A model generated the notes under the pieces. The model was not told the origin of the DNA. It did no database searches and worked only from the letters and a program-made list of their open reading frames with translations. A program made the position numbers and the translations under genes. Of a DNA stretch of 64,000 nucleotides, positions 58,455 to 64,000 are shown one piece after another; the stretch's first letter is position 1; every line of letters begins with the position of its first letter. Source of the DNA: DYFX01 sp964400625 (GTDB taxonomy: Bacteria > Patescibacteriota > Patescibacteriia > SG8-24 > DYFX01); the NCBI GenBank assembly GCA_964400625.1, contig CAYNUS010000004.1, forward strand, positions 28,694 to 92,693, given 5' to 3'.

Positions 58455-59246
58455 TCAAGACGCCGGCGCGAGAAGTCCGCGCTCCTCGAGGAACGCGAGT
58501 ACGGCGTCGGCCAATCCCCTCGCCGCTTTCGCCTGGTCGGAAACGATGATCCGGCGGTCGCGCGGATTCGTCAGGAATCCCGTCTCCAGGATGGCGGCCG
58601 GGGTCATCGGGTGGAGCGAATGCTCGTAGCGTCGCCAGTTGAAGGCGTAGTAGCCGCGCATGTTGCGGGTGACGTTCGGGTCGTACGGCAGGCCCGTAGC
58701 CTCCTCGTACTTCAGGTCGAGCAGCATCGCGAGCGACGACGCGCTGCCGGTCAGGTCACGCCTCGGGGCGGCGGCCTTGTAGCCGGAGACGGTCGTGTCG
58801 GGATTGCCGTCGGCGTGGATGGCGACGAAGGCGTCGGCGTAGTGGTCGGGCGGAATCGTGGTCGGCAGGATCTCCACGACGATGCCGCGCGCCTCGAGCA
58901 GCGGCTTGGCTTTCCGCGCGATCTCCAGGTTCACTTCCCACTCGCGCTTGCCGCCGCCGCTCGTGCCGTTGGCGCGCAGGTTCTCGAGCTCGTCGGGCGC
59001 CTCGGCCGCCTTCCAATGCCCGGCCTGCAAGGCCACGCGCGGCGGTCCCTCGGGACGCTTCCAGTCGGCGAGCTCGCGGCGCATGCGTTCCTCGATCGAG
59101 AGGACCTGTTCTTCCGGCATTTCCTCCGGCGCGTCGAAACCGGCCTCCGTGTCGGAGACCGAGACCGTGTAGAGGCGCGCATGGCCGGCGAGACCGAGGC
59201 CCGCCAGGATGAACGCGCCGATGACGAGGAAGGAGATCCGGTTCAT
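58455..59246 (-). CDS. N-acetylmuramoyl-L-alanine amidase (Amidase_3)
   Basis: It cleaves the amide between muramic acid and the stem peptide. Of the 263 aa, an N-terminal anchor or signal (about 4-22), a linker and the catalytic domain (about 70-258) are present. Zinc residues are in LQAGHWKAAE, KREWEVNLEIA and FVAIHADGN, and the catalytic Glu is in AAILETGFLTNPRD. It belongs to the cell-wall set with the M23 peptidase and L,D-transpeptidase. Confidence 0.92.
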   Translation of the reverse strand: MNRISFLVIGAFILAGLGLAGHARLYTVSVSDTEAGFDAPEEMPEEQVLSIEERMRRELADWKRPEGPPRVALQAGHWKAAEAPDELENLRANGTSGGGKREWEVNLEIARKAKPLLEARGIVVEILPTTIPPDHYADAFVAIHADGNPDTTVSGYKAAAPRRDLTGSASSLAMLLDLKYEEATGLPYDPNVTRNMRGYYAFNWRRYEHSLHPMTPAAILETGFLTNPRDRRIIVSDQAKAARGLADAVLAFLEERGLLAPAS

Positions 59247-59319
59247 GTGCTGAGCCTACAGCCCTACGACACCGTCGCCAAGCCCTTTCTTTCGGCGTAT
59301 ACTGGCCGAAACCCTCCCT

Positions 59320-60306
59320 ATGCCCCAACGCACGCGGAAACCGCTCGCCGACCTCCACAACCACCTCGGCGCCTCCGTGCGGCCGTCCATCTTGTGGTCG
59401 ATCGCGCACCGCCAAGGCATCAAGCTTCCCACCAAGAGCTATTGGGAGTTCGAGGCGATGATCACGATGCGCGGCCGCGAGCGCAACCGGAACCTCGACG
59501 AGATGCACGAGCGTTTCTTCCGCTGGACGGAACTCATCCAATCGTCGCCGGAAGCCATCGAGGAATCCGTGAAGGCCGTCATCGACGGCGCCTACCGCCG
59601 CGGCAACATCGTCCTGCACGAGCTGCGCTTCAACCCGATGAAGCGCAACCGCGGCGGCGAGCGCGATCTCGACAACATCATCATGTCGGCGGTCTGGGGC
59701 ATGGACAAGGCGCTCCTCGAATATCCGCAGGTGAAGGCCGGCCTCATCCTCATCATGGACCGGGGCTTCCCGCCGGAGCAGAACATGATCCTCGTCGACA
59801 AGGCCATCAAGTACGCGGGGCGCGGCGTGGTCGGCATCGACCTGGCCGGACCGAACCACCGCGCGTTCTCGATGCGCAAGCACCTGCCGCACTTCCGCAA
59901 GGCCAAGGCCGCCGGTCTCGGCGTCACCGTCCACACCGGCGAGGAACGCCAGCTCGACGAGATGCGCTTCGTGGTCGACGAGGTCCGTCCGGATCGCATC
60001 GGGCATGGCGTGCAGTGCGTGCGCGACGACGCCCTCATGCGCCGCGTGGCCGCCTCCGGCATCACCCTCGAGATCTGCCCGACCTCGAACCTCAAGAACA
60101 GCGTCCTGCCGGACGTCCGCGCGCTCAAGGAGACGTTCGCGAAGCTGATCGCGCACGACGTCCCGTTCGTCCTCTGCACCGACGGCCCCGAGATGTACCA
60201 GACGCACCTCCATCAGGAGCAGGAATTCCTCGTCGAACGCGGCATCCTGACCGCCGCGCAGGTCGAAGCCGCGCGGAAACGCGCGTTCGAGGCCAGTTTC
60301 GTCTAG
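59320..60306 (+). CDS. Adenosine deaminase-like protein (paralogue 2)
   Basis: Of the 328 aa, the metal site LHNHLGASVR (two His near 13-15), VTVHTGEE, DRIGHGVQC, EICPTSNLK and VLCTDGPEMY mark the adenosine deaminase superfamily. The residue after the metal Asp is Gly, not Asp or Asn, so it may act on a modified purine or nucleotide such as the ADAL/AMP-type enzymes (inference). A TATACT box (59,298-59,303) is 16 bases upstream. Its TAG overlaps the convergent gene's TAG. Confidence 0.88.
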   Translation: MPQRTRKPLADLHNHLGASVRPSILWSIAHRQGIKLPTKSYWEFEAMITMRGRERNRNLDEMHERFFRWTELIQSSPEAIEESVKAVIDGAYRRGNIVLHELRFNPMKRNRGGERDLDNIIMSAVWGMDKALLEYPQVKAGLILIMDRGFPPEQNMILVDKAIKYAGRGVVGIDLAGPNHRAFSMRKHLPHFRKAKAAGLGVTVHTGEERQLDEMRFVVDEVRPDRIGHGVQCVRDDALMRRVAASGITLEICPTSNLKNSVLPDVRALKETFAKLIAHDVPFVLCTDGPEMYQTHLHQEQEFLVERGILTAAQVEAARKRAFEASFV

Positions 60307-60887
60307 AGCAGGCCGTAGACGCCGGCCACGCCGTGCGCGAAGAGCGCGTTGAAGACGAGGTTGCCGCAGAGCACCGTCGCGAAGACGGCGCGGAAACGGT
60401 AGCCCATGAGCCCGAGCGGCAGGGTGACGATCTCGTTCGGCAGCGGCACGAACGCCGCGACGACCGCGAGGACGGCGAGCGGCGCCGCCGGCGAGCGCTC
60501 CCGAAGCTTCTCGAGCCGCCGCACCGCCTTCCCGGCCACGCCGTCGCGCGCGAAGGAACGCCCGGCGCTGCCGATCAGGAACGCGATGGAATCCGCGAGC
60601 GTGACCCCGAGCGACATCACGACGATCGTCATCCAGAGATCGAGGCCCGCCGCGAGGAACGTGGGGATGAAGGCGGCGGCCGGGACCGGCACCACCAGGT
60701 TGAAGCCGCTCACGATCGACGCCAGGAAGACGCCGAAATAGCCGAACGCGCGCACCAGTTCGGCGGCGTCCTCGTTGCCGTGGATGGAGCTTCCCAACGC
60801 GAAACCGGCGGCGATGAGGCCGAGGGCGGCGAACGCCTTCAGCCACGCCTTTTCATGTTCACGATGGCGGCCGTTTTCGAAACGCAT
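60303..60887 (-). CDS. DedA/VTT-domain membrane protein
   Basis: Of the 194 aa, the VTT core is SGFNLVVPVPAAAFIPTFLA (about 60-79), TLADSIAFLIG and VAAFVPLPNEIVTLPLGLMG (about 143-162), with four to five membrane helices. DedA proteins help move lipids across the membrane. It overlaps the convergent adenosine deaminase-like gene by 4 bases (CTAG). The -10 box lies 7 bases before the ATG. Confidence 0.85.
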   Translation of the reverse strand: MRFENGRHREHEKAWLKAFAALGLIAAGFALGSSIHGNEDAAELVRAFGYFGVFLASIVSGFNLVVPVPAAAFIPTFLAAGLDLWMTIVVMSLGVTLADSIAFLIGSAGRSFARDGVAGKAVRRLEKLRERSPAAPLAVLAVVAAFVPLPNEIVTLPLGLMGYRFRAVFATVLCGNLVFNALFAHGVAGVYGLL

Positions 60888-60894
60888 CGTGCGG

Positions 60895-60903
60895 ATTGTA
60901 CCA
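60895..60903 (-). promoter_or_regulatory. Extended -10 promoter of the DedA gene, probably leaderless
   Basis: TGGTACAAT on the minus strand, 7 bases before the ATG at 60,887. Confidence 0.65.
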
Positions 60904-60918
60904 TTCCACCCTAAAAAC

Positions 60919-60927
60919 TGCTAAGAT
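60919..60927 (+). promoter_or_regulatory. Extended -10 promoter of the surface protein gene, probably leaderless
   Basis: TGCTAAGAT, 8 bases before the ATG at 60,936. It faces away from the DedA promoter only 15 bases off. Confidence 0.65.
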
Positions 60928-60935
60928 ACGGGCAT

Positions 60936-62693
60936 ATGCGAAAATCCTCCTTGCTTGCGCTGGCCGCCTCGGGACTCGGCCTGCTCATGTCCGCCCTGCC
61001 CGCCGCCGCGGCCGCGGGCGACGTCGTCTCGATCGCGCTCCGCGACTTCAATCACGACGGGCGCATCGACCGCGCCGTGGTCGCCGTGGCGAATCCTGCC
61101 GGGACCTGGAGCCTCCAGGACGCCGCCGGTTTCGCCGTCGCCTATGACGGCGCGCCGCTCGCGATCTCCAAGGTCCGGGTCGCCGCCCCGTCGGCCGATC
61201 CGGCTCTCGTCGAGATCGTCCTCGACCCGGCGAACCTGCCGCTCACGACCTCCGCCGCGCGGTTCGAGGTTTCCTACGCCGGCGCCGGCCTGACGCCCTT
61301 CGCCGCCGATGACGCCACGGAAGCCGTGACGGAACGTGACGAGGCCGGGCCCGTCCTGATCGCCTCGAACCCTGCCGCGGGCTCGATCGACGTCTATCGC
61401 GGCGCGGACCTCATCCTCACCTTCAGCGAGGACGTCGACCCGGCCAGCCTCGTCCCCGCCTCCGCCCGCAACCCCGGCAACTGGGCGTTCACCGCGGTCG
61501 GAGCGGTCGTGACGGTCGGCCATTTCCCGTACGGCAACAACGTCGACGAGAGCTTCGGCATCGCCGCCAAGGACCTCGCCGGCAACGCCCTCGCGGCCGG
61601 GCCGTATCCGAACCCCTTCTCCTTCCGCACGACCGACGACAGCACGCCGACGACGCGCACCGACAACGTCTTCGCGCTCACCGTTCCCGCCGCCTTCGCC
61701 GCCCTGCCGGCCGCCGGTCCCGCCCATCTCGCCTGGTACACCAACCTTCCGGACATCGCCTCCGTCCGCCTCTCCTATTCGACGGACGCCGGCGCATCCT
61801 ACGCGCCGATCGCGACCGCGCCCGTCGCGCAAGGCGTCCACCTCTGGTATCCGCCGCCGATCACTTCGGCCTTCCAGCTGCGCCTCGAGGGACTGAACGC
61901 CGCCGGTGTGCCGGTCTCCTCGCACTTCGTGGCGCCCGTCTCGACCGTCGGCACGTGGGCGCCGGAACCGACGGACTCGATCCCGACGACGCCCGTCGAC
62001 GCGAACGACCAGGTCGCGCCGACCCTCACGGCTCCGGCCGTCATCGACCGCTTCGACGCCGCGGCCCGCACCGCCAAGATGACCTGGACCACCGACGAGC
62101 CTTCGCGCTTCGAGGTGAGCTACGGCCCGGAACTGAACTTCTCCGGCCGCGCCGAATCCTCCGCGTTCACGACCTCGCATGAGATCACGCTCACGGGCCT
62201 CACGCCCGGCGCCCTGCACCAGGCGCGCGTCACTTCGCTCGACGCTTCCGGCAACGCCTCCGTCTCCCGCGACTTCTGGTTCGTCTTCCTCCGCGAAGGC
62301 GACCTCATCAAGGGCGCCGGCCCCGCCGTCTACCGCTACGAAGGCGGCAAGCGCCGCGCCTTCCCTCACCTCGACGTGTACCGCTCCTGGTACGGCGAGG
62401 ACTTCTCGAAGGTCCTGCGCGTCTACGACACCCAGCTCGGCACGATCGGCCTCGGCGCCAACATGAAGATGAAGGAAGGCGCGTATCTGGTGAAGATCCA
62501 GAGCGATCCGAAGACCTACGCGGTCGAGCCGAACGGCGTGCTCCGCTGGATCCAGAGCGAAACCCACGCCCGCCAGCTCTACGGCGACGCCTGGGCCAAG
62601 CGCGTCCGCGACGTCGACGTCAGCCTCTTCACGGACTACGCCATCGGCGCGCCGCTCGCCCCCGGCGAGACGCCCGCGGGCTACGCGAACTGA
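60936..62693 (+). CDS. Secreted multidomain surface protein
   Basis: Of the 585 aa, a signal peptide (about 1-26) leads into a calcium-type DFNHDGRIDRAV segment (about 37-48). A Big_5-like domain (about 137-235: NPAAGSIDVYRGADLILTFS, DVDPAS) follows, then two fibronectin-like domains (about 245-340 and 360-465). Two C-terminal modules are VYRYEGGKRRAFPHLDVYRS (about 487-506) and TYAVEPNGVLRWIQSETHA (about 539-557). The last modules match those of the fusion protein at 39,881, so both probably use the same surface or assembly system. There is no sortase motif. Confidence 0.8.
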   Translation: MRKSSLLALAASGLGLLMSALPAAAAAGDVVSIALRDFNHDGRIDRAVVAVANPAGTWSLQDAAGFAVAYDGAPLAISKVRVAAPSADPALVEIVLDPANLPLTTSAARFEVSYAGAGLTPFAADDATEAVTERDEAGPVLIASNPAAGSIDVYRGADLILTFSEDVDPASLVPASARNPGNWAFTAVGAVVTVGHFPYGNNVDESFGIAAKDLAGNALAAGPYPNPFSFRTTDDSTPTTRTDNVFALTVPAAFAALPAAGPAHLAWYTNLPDIASVRLSYSTDAGASYAPIATAPVAQGVHLWYPPPITSAFQLRLEGLNAAGVPVSSHFVAPVSTVGTWAPEPTDSIPTTPVDANDQVAPTLTAPAVIDRFDAAARTAKMTWTTDEPSRFEVSYGPELNFSGRAESSAFTTSHEITLTGLTPGALHQARVTSLDASGNASVSRDFWFVFLREGDLIKGAGPAVYRYEGGKRRAFPHLDVYRSWYGEDFSKVLRVYDTQLGTIGLGANMKMKEGAYLVKIQSDPKTYAVEPNGVLRWIQSETHARQLYGDAWAKRVRDVDVSLFTDYAIGAPLAPGETPAGYAN

Positions 62694-62703
62694 ATCCCGG
62701 AAC

Positions 62704-62736
62704 GAAAAAACCCCGCTCATGCGAGCGGGGTTTCGC
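62704..62736. terminator. Bidirectional terminator
   Basis: AAACCCCGCTC-ATGC-GAGCGGGGTTT with T runs on both sides, between convergent genes. Confidence 0.85.
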
Positions 62737-62737
62737 G

Positions 62738-63319
62738 TTACAGGTGCGTGCGGAGGACGAGGAGCTGGACGCCCAGCACGCAGAAGTTGTACGCCGCGTG
62801 GACGAAGACGTTCATGGAGAACGCCCACAGCTTGTTCGTCGACCCGTCGGCGCCGCGGATGGTGCGGAACCACAGGCGGCCGAGCAGGAGGCCCAGCGAG
62901 CCCTGGATGAAGATGCTGAAGTAGCCGCCGCCGTGCAGGAGGCCGAACCCCAGGAAGGAGCCCGCCAGGAGCACGAACACGTGCTTCGCCTTGTCCGGCT
63001 GGTCGCCGGTGCAGAGCTCGCAGAGCCCCGCGCGGAACGTCTCCTCGACGAGCGGCGCCATGACGCAGGCCCCGAAGAAGGCCCAGAGGAACGTCTCGCC
63101 GGGGGAGCTGGAGGCGAAGAGCGACTTCAGCGGGTACGGCAGGATCTCGTCGTAGAGCTTCGGCAGGACGTCGAATCCCACCGTGCCGGACTTGATCGCG
63201 TACAGGTTCATGACCATCAGGACGAGGGTCACCCAGAGCCAGACCAGCATGAACGTCACGCCGGTCTCGCCCAGACGATTGCGGTTCGCCTGGACCCAGG
63301 CGTTCATTTTCCCGAGCAT
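62738..63319 (-). CDS. CPBP-family intramembrane protease-like protein
   Basis: Of the 193 aa, six hydrophobic helices are predicted. The CPBP motifs are APLVEETFRAGL (EExxxR, about 89-100), FGLLHGG (about 127-133) and FVHAAYNF (about 172-179), so the metal or acid/base site is complete. The start MLGKMNAWVQ is set by GGAGG in front. It may process membrane or secreted peptides; the substrate is unknown. Confidence 0.9.
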   Translation of the reverse strand: MLGKMNAWVQANRNRLGETGVTFMLVWLWVTLVLMVMNLYAIKSGTVGFDVLPKLYDEILPYPLKSLFASSSPGETFLWAFFGACVMAPLVEETFRAGLCELCTGDQPDKAKHVFVLLAGSFLGFGLLHGGGYFSIFIQGSLGLLLGRLWFRTIRGADGSTNKLWAFSMNVFVHAAYNFCVLGVQLLVLRTHL

Positions 63320-63428
63320 GGCGTACCTCCGTCGTTGGAAAGACCGGGACTGAATCCACCTTACCAAAAGGGCCAGCCTTGGCGACTGACCCCTGTGGAT
63401 AGATTCGTATCAGCCCGGCTCCGGCAGG

Positions 63429-64000
<572 letters not shown>

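Overview
The window looks like chromosomal DNA from a G+C-rich (roughly two-thirds G+C by eye) member of the Candidate Phyla Radiation (Patescibacteria), probably on the parcubacterial side. This placement is an inference. It rests on a short ATP synthase delta subunit, duplicated CxxC...VPFKP...YCxxCF zinc modules, surface proteins with repeated 'DGKRRWI'-type modules, many small orphan proteins, and the near absence of biosynthetic genes. TGA is used freely as a stop, so the code is standard. No plasmid, phage or CRISPR locus is visible. The main mobile DNA is a group I intron in a tRNA gene.

Layout. 1-5.8 kb (minus): F1Fo ATP synthase operon atpI-B-E-F-H-A-G-D, with atpD cut by the left edge. 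5.8-9.9 kb (minus): a six-gene operon with a 55-aa coiled coil, a 608-aa Ala/Glu-rich protein, a CvpA-like membrane protein, two small proteins and TatD. 9.9-21.8 kb: translation and tRNA genes (metG, rsmI, thiI, cca), an adenosine deaminase, lexA, and an oxidative-stress set (superoxide dismutase, AhpC, peroxiredoxin Q, an MGMT-domain protein), interspersed with eight palindromic GTCATTCC-type repeats. 21.8-32.4 kb: an RlmI-like methyltransferase, a small strong-promoter locus, homoserine dehydrogenase, a DUF4349 protein, ribonucleotide reductase nrdB-nrdA behind two NrdR boxes, and NAD salvage pnuC-nadR. 32.5-45 kb: an ABC-F ATPase, an Asp-box propeller, an M23 peptidase, msrA/greA, a large secreted lysyl-oxidase-like plus PQQ-dehydrogenase-like fusion with a hydrolase, a BaiN-type flavoprotein and recQ. 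45-57 kb: an ABC exporter, a GST, cell-wall and membrane proteins, and a run of small accessory families (YdeI, DUF2200, YciI, hemerythrin, DUF1801). 57-64 kb: the intron-split tRNA-Asn, clpP, an amidase, a second adenosine deaminase, a surface protein, a CPBP protease and the 3' part of rpoD.

How it works together. The organism appears to salvage purines and NAD precursors, make deoxynucleotides with a class I reductase, run a probably proton-coupled ATP synthase, and carry unusually good peroxide and superoxide defences for this group. Expression signals show two repeated habits. Many promoters place the -10 box only 6-11 bases before the ATG, which predicts leaderless mRNAs. Many intrinsic terminators overlap the stop codon, often with the stop in the hairpin loop.

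Most notable: a tRNA-Asn(GUU) gene split inside its anticodon by a 533-nt group I intron that encodes an HNH endonuclease (57,027-57,634). Next are the lysyl-oxidase/dehydrogenase fusion, a mirrored GTTC-N7-GTTC operator over the lexA promoter, and a 38-bp palindrome centred on the NrdR box of nrdB.
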